In this document: positions 1 to 9,199 of the stretch, one piece after another
Layout: each line of letters starts with the position of its first letter
How positions within the stretch are numbered: position 1 is the first letter of the stretch
The notes under the pieces: generated by a model
Database searches by the model: none
What the model was told of the DNA's origin: nothing
What the model saw: only the letters and a program-made list of their open reading frames with translations
Assembly (NCBI GenBank): GCA_963676095.1
Contig: OY781040.1
Span: forward strand, 3,596,001 to 3,660,000
Source: G963676095 sp963676095
GTDB taxonomy: Bacteria; Bacteroidota; Bacteroidia; Bacteroidales; Prolixibacteraceae
DNA: 64,000 nucleotides
Direction: 5' to 3'
Program-made: the position numbers and the translations under genes

Positions 1-1307
1 GGGACTTCGTGCGTGAAGGCGCGGAAAAAGGTGCGCTGGGCGTTTTGAATACCGTGTGGGACGATGGCGGCATGCACAGTTTCGACCTGGACTGGTACGG
101 CGTGGCTTATGGCGCCGAACAATCGTGGAACCCCAATGACCGCGATGTAAATGACTTTGATAGCCGTTTGTCTGCCGGAATTTATAAGGGTAACGGCAGT
201 CCCCTTTTTTCTGCAATACACCAACTGACAGAAATGGGAAAGACCGGGGCCCTGGAGGGTATGGGCCAGCAGGCATTCTGGAAAACGGTCATCCCGGACA
301 GGGGACAATATGTGAGCTATAACCTTTCCGGATGGAACGGGGTTTATGCGGATTGCCTTAAGGCTGACTCTGTCCTGGGCCAAAATACTTCTTCTGATTT
401 CAGCGGGGAATATGCTGCCGTTCAGTTTGTCCTGGATGAATACAAGTACCTGGCCTTGGCCAAACTAAATATGGCACAGGCGTCGGAATGGTATGCCAGG
501 GCATGTTGCATCCAGTATTCGGACAGGGAAGGTGCTGCCCGGTTGCTGAAAGATGCCCGGAAAAGCATCGTGGCCTGCAAAAGCCGTTTTGATCAGCTGA
601 AAGCGGATTTTTCGGCTATTTGGCAAAATGAAAACCGTTATTACTGGTCCGATTATGCCATGGACCCGTTTACGGAGGTACAACGTGACTATACCGGTCT
701 GCTGGAATCGTTTGACCGTTCGGCTGCTTATTTTTCACGAAAACTTCCTTTGTCTGCCCCGGTCGATATCCGTTTGGATATACGGGCAGCAACCGGATCA
801 TACTTTACTTACTGGCTTATTTCCCCCGCTTTCGACCTGAGCGGCGGTACCGGTTTCGAAACGGACTTTCTGAAGGAAATGGGCGGGGAACGCAACGCTT
901 CGCCTTTTCCCGGCTTTTCATTTACGGATGACAAAGGCCGAACAATAAAGTGGACGAAATACTCGTCTCCCTTATCAGACCGGGTCCTGTTTAACGACAT
1001 GACGGATGCCGGGAATAAGGCCGTTGCCTATGCTTTCTGTACGCTTGAATCGCCTGGTGCAAGGGAGGCCGTTGTTTACCTGGGGCTGAATAAAAGTATG
1101 GACGTGTTTTGTAACGGAGAACAGGTCTTTCAGCAGAAAGACGAAAATAACTTAACGGTCGACGGGTTCCGGGTGCCATTAAGGCTTAAACCCGGAAAAA
1201 ACCGGATCCTCCTGAAGGTGGAAAAAGGGGATAACGGCTGGGGCTTTTCGTTCAGCATAAAAGATGGAAAAATAACCAGCAGTAAAAATAAATATCGAAT
1301 AGAATAA
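1..1307 (+). CDS. GH20-like beta-N-acetylhexosaminidase, C-terminal part
   Basis: The gene enters the window from upstream: the reading frame is open from base 3, so the GTG at base 9 is not a real start. About 435 residues are visible. The segment near residues 15-45 (TVWDDGG, then DWYGVAYGAEQSW) matches the end of a GH20 catalytic barrel, where a Trp/Asp-rich strand closes the active site. An alpha-helical region follows, then a C-terminal beta-rich segment with a VYLGLNKSMDVFCNGE stretch typical of accessory jelly-roll domains. The likely role is removal of terminal N-acetylhexosamine from glycans in the periplasm or at the surface. The start of the downstream GH97 gene lies 5 bp after the stop, so the two are probably co-transcribed. 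The catalytic Asp-Glu pair would lie upstream and cannot be checked; another TIM-barrel glycosidase family is possible. Confidence 0.6.
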   Translation, partial: DFVREGAEKGALGVLNTVWDDGGMHSFDLDWYGVAYGAEQSWNPNDRDVNDFDSRLSAGIYKGNGSPLFSAIHQLTEMGKTGALEGMGQQAFWKTVIPDRGQYVSYNLSGWNGVYADCLKADSVLGQNTSSDFSGEYAAVQFVLDEYKYLALAKLNMAQASEWYARACCIQYSDREGAARLLKDARKSIVACKSRFDQLKADFSAIWQNENRYYWSDYAMDPFTEVQRDYTGLLESFDRSAAYFSRKLPLSAPVDIRLDIRAATGSYFTYWLISPAFDLSGGTGFETDFLKEMGGERNASPFPGFSFTDDKGRTIKWTKYSSPLSDRVLFNDMTDAGNKAVAYAFCTLESPGAREAVVYLGLNKSMDVFCNGEQVFQQKDENNLTVDGFRVPLRLKPGKNRILLKVEKGDNGWGFSFSIKDGKITSSKNKYRIE

Positions 1308-1312
1308 TCATC

Positions 1313-3424
1313 ATGGTAAAACATTTTTCTTTATGGCTGTGCTTTGTGTTCACAGTTTATCTGGCCAAGGCCGGCACGATCTCGTCTCCGCACGGAAATT
1401 TCAAACTTTCCTTTTTGCTTGACCGGCAGGGGGCGCCTGTTTACGAGTTGCAATACAAAGGGAAAACGCTCATCGGTCAGGGCCGGATGGGGTTTGTGAT
1501 CGATAAAGGGTACAACCTGGAAAAGAACTTCCGGATTATAAATGAGCAGTCCAGTGCCAAAGATACGGTCTGGCACCCGGTGCTTGGCGAAGAAAAAGAT
1601 ATCCGTGACCACTACAACGAGTACCTTGTGGCCCTGGAACAGGACAGCACCGGTTTCCTGATGAATATCCGTTTCCGCCTGTTTGGCGACGGGCTGGGGT
1701 TTCGTTACGAATTCCCGGTACAACCGGCTTTACGCCACTTTATTATTAAGGATGAATTGACCCAGTTTAACCTGGGGGAAGATTATAAAGCGTTCTGGAT
1801 GCCGGCCGACTTTGACTCCAACGAGTATGAAACAACAACCTCGACGTTGTCTGAAATTCGCGGACTGATGAACGGGGCGAAGAAACAAAAGCTGGCAGCT
1901 AAATTTTATGCGGAAGGGCTGGCGGTGCAAACGCCCCTGATGTTGAAATCGCCTGAAGGGATGTATGTCAATATCCACGAAGCGGCGCTGATCAACTATC
2001 CGGCCATGTACCTGAATGTCGACGACAGAAACTTTGTTCTGTCCGCCCGGCTTGCATCGGATGGAGAAGGGAATAAGGCTTATATTCAAACCGGTTCGGT
2101 TACCCCGTGGCGTACGGTTGTGGCCAGCGATGACGCCCGCGATATCCTGACTTCAAAATTAATCCTGAACCTGAACGACCCGTGCGTTTACAAGGATACC
2201 TCATGGATTAAACCTGTGAAATATATTGGCGTCTGGTGGGAATACTTTACCGGAGGGGGTTCTACCTGGGCCTATTCGGACGACCAGGACGTGGTTCCCG
2301 GAAAAACCGACTACAGCAAGCTGAAACCCAACGGCCATCACGGGGCTAATACCGGACATGTAAAAGAGTACATCGATTTTGCTGCAGCCAACGGGTTCGA
2401 CGCTGTTCTGGTCGAGGGATGGAACGAAGGCTGGGAAGATAATACTGCTTACCTGAAAGACCATATTTACAGTTTTACCAAGGCTTACCCCGATTTTGAC
2501 GTGCAGGAACTGCACCGTTATGCGGTGTCAAAAGGCGTTAAGCTCATCATGCACCACGAAACTTCTTCGGCTGTGACCGATTATGAACGCCAGCTGAATG
2601 ATGCCTTCCGGTTTATGGTCGGCAACGGGTACGAGGCTGTGAAAACAGGTTATGTGGGCCGGATCATTCCCCGCGGCGAACATCATGCTAGCCAGTGGAT
2701 GGTAAACCACTATCTGTACGTGGCAAAAACAGCGGCGAAGTATAAGATCATGGTCGACTCGCACGAAGCCGTCAGACCCACAGGACTGAACCGTACTTAT
2801 CCGAACTGGATTGCCCAGGAATCGGCAAGGGGGACCGAGTTTGAATCCTTTAACGGGAACCGCCCCGATCATACGACGATTTTGCCTTTTACCCGGTTAA
2901 TGGGCGGGCCGATGGATTATACCCCCGGTATTTTTGAAGGGGACCTGTCGGTGTACGGAAAGAAAAAGGCCCGGTTAAGTACGACCCTGACCAAACAGCT
3001 GGCCTTGTATGTAACCATGTACAGCCCCCTGCAAATGGCGGCAGACCTGCCCGAAAACTATATTAAATACGCCGATGCTTTTCAGTTTATAAAAGATGTG
3101 GCGGTCGACTGGGACGAAACGCACATCTTGGAAGCCGAGCCTGGCGATTACATCACCATTGCCCGGAAAGCAAAAGGTAAGGACACCTGGTTTGTAGGCG
3201 GCATTACCGACGAAAACGCCCGCGTATCGACTGTCGATTTCAGCTTTTTGCCAAAAGGGGAGAAGTACCTGGCTACTATTTACGAAGACGGGAAGGATGC
3301 CGACTGGCAAACCAACCCGAAGTCGTACAACATCCGTAAAGTGCGGGTGACCAGTAAAACCGTGCTGAAGGAAAAGCTGGCCCGGAGCGGTGGGTTTGCC
3401 ATCAGCCTGTTTCCTGATAAATAG
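1313..3424 (+). CDS. Glycoside hydrolase family 97 (SusB-like alpha-glycosidase)
   Basis: This 703-residue secreted enzyme has an N-terminal signal peptide (MVKHFSLWLCFVFTVYLAKA). A GH97 N-terminal beta-sandwich covers about residues 25-290. The catalytic barrel has the family landmarks YIGVWWEY, HGANTGHVKEYIDFAA and the strand VLVEGWNEGWED, followed by a C-terminal beta domain. GH97 enzymes cleave terminal alpha-glucosides (inverting) or alpha-galactosides (retaining). The barrel holds several candidate acids (EGWNEGWED; HHETSS), and I cannot decide between the two mechanisms by eye. Length is normal for the family. The ATG follows the upstream glycosidase stop by 5 bp, which suggests one glycan-degradation transcript. 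The protein probably acts in the periplasm. Confidence 0.9.
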   Translation: MVKHFSLWLCFVFTVYLAKAGTISSPHGNFKLSFLLDRQGAPVYELQYKGKTLIGQGRMGFVIDKGYNLEKNFRIINEQSSAKDTVWHPVLGEEKDIRDHYNEYLVALEQDSTGFLMNIRFRLFGDGLGFRYEFPVQPALRHFIIKDELTQFNLGEDYKAFWMPADFDSNEYETTTSTLSEIRGLMNGAKKQKLAAKFYAEGLAVQTPLMLKSPEGMYVNIHEAALINYPAMYLNVDDRNFVLSARLASDGEGNKAYIQTGSVTPWRTVVASDDARDILTSKLILNLNDPCVYKDTSWIKPVKYIGVWWEYFTGGGSTWAYSDDQDVVPGKTDYSKLKPNGHHGANTGHVKEYIDFAAANGFDAVLVEGWNEGWEDNTAYLKDHIYSFTKAYPDFDVQELHRYAVSKGVKLIMHHETSSAVTDYERQLNDAFRFMVGNGYEAVKTGYVGRIIPRGEHHASQWMVNHYLYVAKTAAKYKIMVDSHEAVRPTGLNRTYPNWIAQESARGTEFESFNGNRPDHTTILPFTRLMGGPMDYTPGIFEGDLSVYGKKKARLSTTLTKQLALYVTMYSPLQMAADLPENYIKYADAFQFIKDVAVDWDETHILEAEPGDYITIARKAKGKDTWFVGGITDENARVSTVDFSFLPKGEKYLATIYEDGKDADWQTNPKSYNIRKVRVTSKTVLKEKLARSGGFAISLFPDK

Positions 3425-3552
3425 GGCTTCGCCCGTTTGAGGGGTTTGAGGCTTCGCTGTTTGAAGAGTTTGATTCTTCGTGTTTGAAGGGTTCGGGGCT
3501 TCGCCGTTTGAAGAGTTTGATGGCCTTCGGCCGTTTGAGGGGCTTTGCCCGT
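3425..3552. repeat. Degenerate short tandem repeat after the GH97 gene
   Basis: Immediately after the GH97 stop, a unit of about 24 bp (core CTTCG..GTTTGA.GRGTTTGA) is repeated about five times with variation. No start codon or ribosome-binding context suggests translation. The repeat contains small CTTCG/CGAAG-type loops and could act as a messy 3' end or simply be a slippage product. Confidence 0.65.
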
Positions 3553-3553
3553 T

Positions 3554-3881
3554 CCGGAACCCCAAGGTTGCTGCTTTTATGAAGGGGCTTTTGATGGGTT
3601 GTTGTTAATTTAATTATCAGGAGCGATTTTAATGATCTGTTTAAAACTAAGAGCGATGCTGGTGTTATATGAACTACCTCTAAATTCTTCTGAAGTGAAT
3701 TGGGAACAAGCTCTAAGTGGGACTTCGTCGCTTAGAACAAGAGCCCGGCAATGATCGAAGCTGGGCCCCCTTCAGGGGGTTGGGGGTGAGTTCCTTTCAG
3801 AACCCTCGCAGACCGGTTCCGGCCCCAATAGGTTGTTGTTCTTATGAAAGGGCTTTGGTTGGCTGTTGTTAATATAATTAA
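3554..3881. repeat. Pair of about 65-bp direct repeats flanking about 200 bp without genes
   Basis: Bases 3554-3618 and 3818-3881 are diverged copies of one sequence. They share CCCCAA.GGTTG, TTATGAA, GGGCTTT and TGTTGTTAAT.TAATTA in the same order. Between them are only a GC-rich patch with small inverted repeats near 3768-3790 and no credible ORF. The second copy ends just before the stop of the DUF819 gene on the other strand. Function is unknown. Confidence 0.55.
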
Positions 3882-3892
3882 CATGGATGATT

Positions 3893-5167
3893 TTATGAGA
3901 GACCTTTCAGGATATAAGCGATAAACAGCCCGAGGTAATTACCGAAAGCATATCCTAGGATGCCGGTGGTAAGACCGGAGATGATAATATCCTTATTTCG
4001 CAATGCACCGGCAACGACCGGGACGAAAGGGGGAGAATAGGATAAGGCCGTGATGGTGATAATGGTGGTATCCGTATCCAGCTTAAAGATCCAGGCCAGG
4101 AATACATGGATGGCGATCGAACCGAAAACAGTGAGTGCCACCAAAATGAATAAACTAAGAAAGTCGCTGCTGAACATGCCCCGTAAATCGCCCATGCTTG
4201 CCACCACCAGCGAAAAAACGATGATAAAATACATGCCCAGCTGAAACGTCTTTTCTATCCGGTTTACCCGTTTGAATGTGCTGAACAGCAAGCCCAGCGA
4301 GGTGATGGTCAGTATCACGGTGAGCATCTGCTCTTCCTTCGGAACAAGCAGGCTTAACAATCCGCCAGCAGCAAAGATCAGTACGGATAGTCCCAGTGCT
4401 TTTAAAAGCTCAGTCAGTCCCTTTTGGGTCAGCATCCCCAGGTAATTATCCACTCCCTCGCTCTGCCGGACCATTTTGTTAAGGGAAGGTCCCCGTTCCG
4501 GAGCATGAAAGTGAGGCAAAAAGGAATTAAAAACGCGCTGTGCGGCTGTTAGCAGGAAAAGCAGGCAAATGGCGCCCACGACCATCTCATAGGTGTGCGT
4601 TAAAATGAACAGGTTGGGATCGACCTTTAGGGCTGTACCGATCGCTGCCAGGTTAGGTGTCCCTCCTGTATAAACGCCGACCAGCATGCCGGAAACCTTC
4701 CACAGGTCAGGGATCTCAGCCCGGAACAGATAATATCCTGAAAAGATGATCATGATCAGGGAAACAATGCCCAGTACCAATGAAAGCATCGCCCCTTTTA
4801 TAAGCTTCATCCAGCGGCGGATATCTGTCGAGAACAATAAAAGCGGGATGGACAGCGGGATCACGATAGTCATCAGCACATCCTGCACCCCTGCCACCTG
4901 GTTGGCAAGAAGATCCGTATGATGGATCATTCCCTGGCTCAGAAAAGGCAGCAAGTCGCCGGACGGCATACTGGCCCTTCCTTCCAGTATTCTTCGCAAT
5001 GCGGGTGAAGGCCTGGGAAGAATTCCGCTGTTGCCGAGGATCAGCCCGGAAGCATATGCGAGGATAACAGCACCAATCTTGTTGACCGTCCTTGAAATGT
5101 GCGTGAGGTAAATGATCAGAACCGGGAAAGCCAGGTAAAAAATAATCAACAGGATTGAGATAAACAT
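3893..5167 (-). CDS. DUF819 family integral membrane protein
   Basis: The protein has 424 residues, with about ten hydrophobic spans from the very N-terminus (MFISILLIIFYLAFPVLIIY) to the C-terminus. Recognisable DUF819 segments are the YTGGTPNLAAIGTAL stretch near residue 170 and the FVPVVAGALRNKD stretch near the end. DUF819 proteins are uncharacterised inner-membrane proteins with a transporter-like fold. No substrate can be assigned here. A strong terminator lies upstream on the same strand, so the gene probably has its own promoter in the roughly 100 bp between that terminator and its ATG. Nothing in the sequence looks damaged. Confidence 0.85.
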   Translation of the reverse strand: MFISILLIIFYLAFPVLIIYLTHISRTVNKIGAVILAYASGLILGNSGILPRPSPALRRILEGRASMPSGDLLPFLSQGMIHHTDLLANQVAGVQDVLMTIVIPLSIPLLLFSTDIRRWMKLIKGAMLSLVLGIVSLIMIIFSGYYLFRAEIPDLWKVSGMLVGVYTGGTPNLAAIGTALKVDPNLFILTHTYEMVVGAICLLFLLTAAQRVFNSFLPHFHAPERGPSLNKMVRQSEGVDNYLGMLTQKGLTELLKALGLSVLIFAAGGLLSLLVPKEEQMLTVILTITSLGLLFSTFKRVNRIEKTFQLGMYFIIVFSLVVASMGDLRGMFSSDFLSLFILVALTVFGSIAIHVFLAWIFKLDTDTTIITITALSYSPPFVPVVAGALRNKDIIISGLTTGILGYAFGNYLGLFIAYILKGLS

Positions 5168-5263
5168 ATGCGAAACAGTTAAAGTTGATCAAACCAATCC
5201 GGCTTTACGAATCTCACTGAACCACATAAAATACCGGATTGAGGGGCTAAAGGTACAAAAATG

Positions 5264-5302
5264 CGCAAAGAAAAAGCAGCCATCCCGGGTAGGGACAGCT
5301 GC
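5264..5302 (-). terminator. Rho-independent terminator downstream of the galactan locus
   Basis: Bases 5276-5302 form an 11-bp stem (GCAGCTGTCCC paired with GGGATGGCTGC, two G-T pairs) with a 5-base loop. It is followed on the minus strand by TTTTTCTTT. It closes the GH53 transcript and separates it from the DUF819 gene. The other side is also T-rich, so it may work in both directions. Confidence 0.8.
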
Positions 5303-5303
5303 T

Positions 5304-5466
5304 TCTTTCCTTTTTACAGCATCGACTTTGAAATTTCCAATCCCCGTCAAACGGGATCCGCTGTTCAACCGGATCCGGGAATACTGGGCATTGCTGCGGG
5401 GACCATCCCCAGGTAACAGCCCGGTCAAAACACAACAGCGAATGGAATGAGTATTATTCTTTTCAT
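5304..5466 (-). pseudogene. Remnant of a secreted protein gene after GH53
   Basis: Four bases after the GH53 stop, an ATG opens a signal-peptide-like start (MKRIILIPFAVVF) that hits a stop after 13 codons. The remaining 120 bp before the terminator keeps coding-like text in other frames, for example NAQYSRIRLNSGSR and FKVDAVK, which resembles the end of a discoidin-like or beta-sandwich domain. The simplest reading is a gene of the galactan locus whose middle was deleted, fusing its first codons to its last. Original identity (for instance a beta-galactosidase) is not recoverable by eye. Confidence 0.5.
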
Positions 5467-5470
5467 AGTC

Positions 5471-7483
5471 TTATTGTTTGTTTTTATAGGTTTGATAGAT
5501 CGAGGGATAAATTTTAATGGAGTCGGAGGTGCACCCGTTCTTGTCGAACAAAGCGCCCCATTGCGGGGAAGTAGGTTCCCAGATAAAGGTACCCTGGCCG
5601 CTTCCGTGAGGCAGACCGGCGACAATATCGTTGACCTCCTTTTTCAGGCTGGCATATTCAACCACGATAACCGGTTTCCCGTACCGCGCAGCTAAATCGG
5701 TGAGGTTGGCCTTCAGATCGTCCGGGGAACCATGCCAGCGGGGATAATAGGATTGCCCGATCACATCGAAGATTACATCGTTTTCAGTGATCGTGTCGAA
5801 GAAACGGACTGATTCTTCACGCTGCCCTCCGCAGGCAATATGTATCAGAATCCGGATATTCGGATCCACCGCCCGGACAGCGGCGCTGGCCACCCGGAGC
5901 GATCCGCAGAAACGGGTCCACGACTGGTCATTTTTGCCATAAGGCCACAAAAATCCATGGTTGATCTCGTTACCCACCTGCACCATGTCAGGAGGTGTTC
6001 CCTGCGCTTCCAGCTTTTCAATCACTTCCCGGGTATACTGGTAGATGGTTCGCTCCATATCTGCGCTGGAAGTATTCTTTTCCCATCCATGCGGCAGATA
6101 TTGTTTCCCCGGATCGGCCCAGTTATCGCTGTAGTGAAAGTCGAGCAAAAATTTCATGCCCTGCGCCTTGATCCTTTTGGCCATGGCCAGGGTATGCTCC
6201 AGATCGCAGTAGCCTTCCGGTGAATAACCGTTTTCCGCCTTCGGATCATTGAACAGGCGAAGCCTGATCCAGTTAAACCGGTAATTCTTCAGGATCTGCA
6301 GGAGATCTTCCTTTTTCCCTTGATCAGAAAACACCGTTCCCTGATCTTCCTGCTGCTGCGCCCAGGATATGTCCGCCCCGATTACCGGCTCGTCAAAAGG
6401 GTTGACAGCCCCGGCATTCACCGGGCTGTTGGATTCAAATGTCCCTTTTTTCCACTGTTTGACATTCTCCTGTACCGTCAGGTATTTTTTCATCCGGTCG
6501 TTTGTGTTCCCTTTTTCGTCGAACAACAAGCGGGGAGCCGGCTCCCAGATCATTGTCCCGATCCCTTTTTCCCAGGGGACGCTCATCACCACATCATTGA
6601 CTTCCTCAACACCAGGGGTTGAATATTCGCACACGACTACCGGACGGTCATACCGTTCTGTCAGGGCGGTCAGGTTATTTTTCAGATCGAGGTAAGTCCC
6701 ATGCCACTGGGCATAGTAAGACTGACCAATGATATCGAAGTCAGCATGCCGCACAAGCAAACTGTCGAGGATGAGCCTCGAACGGTGGATTTGTCCGCCC
6801 AATGCCAGGTGGATCATGATTTTTGTCCCGGGCAGGACTTCGCGCACCGCTTTCACCCCGGCCTTGTACAATCCCGCAAAAGCATCCCAGGCCTCCGGGC
6901 CGGAGGTATCCTCCACCTTTCCGTAAGGCCATACCATGCCACTGATGATCTCGTTCCCGACCTGGACGATTTGCGGAGGCGTGCCCTGCAATTTCAGGGC
7001 TGTCAGTACCCGTTTGGTATATTGGTACAACGAATCTTCGAGCACCGCCCCCTGCAGCCCTTTCCATGCGGCGGGAACATACTGTTTGTCAGGATCGGCC
7101 CAGGTATCGCTGTAGTGAAAATCAAGCGCAAGATCCATTCCTGCAGCTTTCACCCGTTTAGCCATCTGCAGGGTATGTTCCAGGTCGCAGAACCCCTCCT
7201 TTGAGTATCCGTTTTCTGCTTTCGGGTCGTGAAAAATACGGAGCCTGATACAGTTAAAGTGATACTTCCTGAGAATGGACAGCAGGTCTTCTTCGTGCCC
7301 GTTGTCTCTAAATATCATGCCCCGCGCTTCCAGCTGCGGAAGAAAAGAAATGTCGGCCCCGATGATATACCGGTTTCTTTTGGAACCCTCACATTGGGGC
7401 AACAGAAAAAAGAGGCACAACAATAAGCTCAAAAACACCGGGACTGATTTGCCGCCCGGGACAGGTTTCAATTGAATATTCAT
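5471..7483 (-). CDS. Tandem double-domain GH53 endo-beta-1,4-galactanase
   Basis: This 670-residue protein carries two complete GH53 barrels, at about residues 40-345 and 365-665. GH53 enzymes cut beta-1,4-galactan side chains of pectin. The N-terminus is a lipoprotein-type signal ending LFFLLPQC, so the enzyme is probably lipid-anchored and may sit at the cell surface. Each domain keeps the opening GADIS, a CDLEHTL.MAKR helix, DFHYSD.WADP, the acid/base Glu in QVGNEI, GQSYY..WHG, and a second Glu in the VV(C)EY strand expected to be the nucleophile. Both domains therefore look active. Single-domain GH53 is the usual form; the internal duplication is unusual. It lies downstream of a broken SusD gene, so the glycan import part of this locus is decayed while the enzyme is intact. 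Confidence 0.9.
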   Translation of the reverse strand: MNIQLKPVPGGKSVPVFLSLLLCLFFLLPQCEGSKRNRYIIGADISFLPQLEARGMIFRDNGHEEDLLSILRKYHFNCIRLRIFHDPKAENGYSKEGFCDLEHTLQMAKRVKAAGMDLALDFHYSDTWADPDKQYVPAAWKGLQGAVLEDSLYQYTKRVLTALKLQGTPPQIVQVGNEIISGMVWPYGKVEDTSGPEAWDAFAGLYKAGVKAVREVLPGTKIMIHLALGGQIHRSRLILDSLLVRHADFDIIGQSYYAQWHGTYLDLKNNLTALTERYDRPVVVCEYSTPGVEEVNDVVMSVPWEKGIGTMIWEPAPRLLFDEKGNTNDRMKKYLTVQENVKQWKKGTFESNSPVNAGAVNPFDEPVIGADISWAQQQEDQGTVFSDQGKKEDLLQILKNYRFNWIRLRLFNDPKAENGYSPEGYCDLEHTLAMAKRIKAQGMKFLLDFHYSDNWADPGKQYLPHGWEKNTSSADMERTIYQYTREVIEKLEAQGTPPDMVQVGNEINHGFLWPYGKNDQSWTRFCGSLRVASAAVRAVDPNIRILIHIACGGQREESVRFFDTITENDVIFDVIGQSYYPRWHGSPDDLKANLTDLAARYGKPVIVVEYASLKKEVNDIVAGLPHGSGQGTFIWEPTSPQWGALFDKNGCTSDSIKIYPSIYQTYKNKQ

Positions 7484-7542
7484 TTTTTGTCTGGTTTCTA
7501 ATGGTTAAATATAGTTTAAGTTATTCAAAATCTGAATGCCTG

Positions 7543-7625
7543 AGCAGGAAAGGCTTTCCCTTCCCCGCTCAGCTTTCTCCCTTCTCCTTTCTTCCCTTTC
7601 CCCTTTTTTCTTCCCGGTCTCTTAA
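7543..7625 (-). other. Purine-rich tract between SusD remnant and GH53
   Basis: On the minus strand about 80 bases around the SusD stop are almost entirely A and G, with repeated GGGAAG and GAAGGGAGAAA blocks. It precedes the GH53 start by about 60 bp. It could be an unusually long ribosome-standby or triplex-forming tract; no hairpin is evident. Confidence 0.5.
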
Positions 7626-8950
7626 TACCCCGGGTTTTGTTTCAGCATCGGGGTCGAAGTAAGGTCGCTCGCAGGGATCGGGTACAGGTCAAAATGATGA
7701 TCCACTTTTTCCCCTGCGGCGACGCCTCCTTTCCATGGCAGGTATAATCACCGTCAGAAAACCGGCCAAAGCCGACCAGGTCGGTCCGTCTTCCTCCTTC
7801 CCAGTATAGCTCGCGCGCCCGTTCATCCAAAATAAAATCGAGTGTCAACTGCGCATCGGTAATATTTCCCGAATCATCACCGTAGGCCCGGTGGCGTATC
7901 CGGTTGACATAAGTCAGTGCATTGGCCCGGCTGCCGTCTTCACCTCCGCGCAACACGGCTTCGGCATACATCAGGTAAGCATCGGCATAACGGAACATCG
8001 GGAAGTCGGTATCCGGATAAGTTTTATGGGAGCCGCCCACCCCGTTGCGGTCCACATTCTTCCATTTGCCAATGGCATATCCCTGGTCAAAACGCGACAC
8101 ATCCGCGATCTCCAGCGACTATCCGCCAGTTGTGGAACAAGGCCCTCGTATCGGTATCTCCTGTCACATCGCAGAACTTGTTCACAAAGGCGCTGGTGGT
8201 ACGGTTGCCGGCCCAGCCCGAGTTAATCCCGTAATCGGCATGGTTCATCGTGCCTCCTACGCTGGCCAGCACCAGGTAAGTCATGCCACCCCAGGTCTGC
8301 GTGTTCAGCCCGTCAAAGGGGATGGGCCGGATGATCTCGTTGGTGCAACGATTATTATCAGCCAGGGAAAGATACGGGTAATGCTGCTCCAGCGAATAGT
8401 TTCCCGGTGTGATCAGGCGGTTTGCCCAACTGATCGCCTCAGTGTATTCAGGTTCACCGGTATAAACTTCGGCATTCAGGTATAGCCGGGCCAGCAAAAA
8501 CCAGGCTGCAGCCAGATTGACCCTTCCGTACCCGTTCTCCTCTGCGGGTACCAGCAAACTTTCAATATCAAGCAATTCGCTTTCTACGTAACTAAAGATC
8601 TCCGCCCGTGATTCCTGTTCAGGGAAGAAGCTTCCCGGTGTGTCCTCCTCCGTCACAAAGGGCAGGTTGCCAAATAGATCGAGCCCCACATAATAAAAGT
8701 AGGCACGCAGAAAGCGGGCCTCGGCTCTGAACCGGTGTACGGTTTCCTTCAGGGTTTCGTCCGCCTGCCGGGCGGCCAGCTTTTCATCCGTCGTTTCGCG
8801 GATATATTCGTTGGTAATGGCGATCCCGTTGAAGATGCAGGCGAACATGGCCGTAATAAAGATATCCATTTGTCCGATATACTCATTCAGGGGTACATGT
8901 GGGCAAAAGCCTGAATTGTTTCTAGGCGATTTTAAACGATTTACCAGCAA
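7622..8950 (-). pseudogene. SusD/RagB outer-membrane lipoprotein, truncated and twice frameshifted
   Basis: SusD-family proteins are surface lipoproteins that bind glycans for the partner SusC channel. Here the body of the protein is recognisable (RFLRAYFYYVGLDLFGNLPFV; later FRYADAYLMYAEAVLRGG and the ending YPIPASDL..PMLKQNPGY). It is spread over three frames: one shift lies near 8112-8122, where WRI should run into SLEIADVSRFDQG, and a second near 7735-7741, before PWKGG. The signal peptide and about the first 60-80 residues are missing: homology ends near 8890-8945, next to a dispersed repeat. The gene is therefore inactive. Its partner SusC gene is absent from this side. Sequencing error could explain one indel but not the missing 5' end. 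Confidence 0.85.
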
Positions 8951-8956
8951 AGCAAT

Positions 8957-9155
8957 TAAGAGACGGTAGTGCTACCATTCTGGCTCCGCAGTTTGAAGTT
9001 GTGAGGGGAAGCAGTTCTTCCAGGTCTTTAGGGTAGTTCGTATCGTATAGGAATGTGAGTCCGTTTCACCAACGTTTGGGATAGTGCCTCACTAATGCTT
9101 GTGAAGGGGTCTCACTAACGTTTGAGAGGGTGTCTCACTCGTATTCGTGAGGGCG
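8957..9155 (+). repeat. Dispersed intergenic repeat, copy A, with three 23-bp modules
   Basis: The copy begins TTAAGAGACGG, runs through a CGCAGTTTGAAGTTGTGAGG block and a GTAGTTCGTATCGTATAGG block, and then holds three tandem 23-bp units at 9071-9093, 9094-9116 and 9117-9139 (each ending CTCACT), closed by a CGTATTCGTGAGG half unit. The same framework recurs at 33.0, 34.0, 43.6 and 44.6 kb, and in part at 10.7 and 12.4 kb. This copy abuts the lost 5' end of the SusD gene and marks the left edge of the accessory region. Confidence 0.8.
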
Positions 9156-9199
9156 GCTCCTCTGATTGGAAAAGGATAGATACGACCGATACTGCTGTA

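Noticed and set aside
5189..5435. Short minus-strand ORFs running through the terminator
   Set aside because: They read through a strong hairpin and overlap in two frames; treated as debris of one truncated gene.
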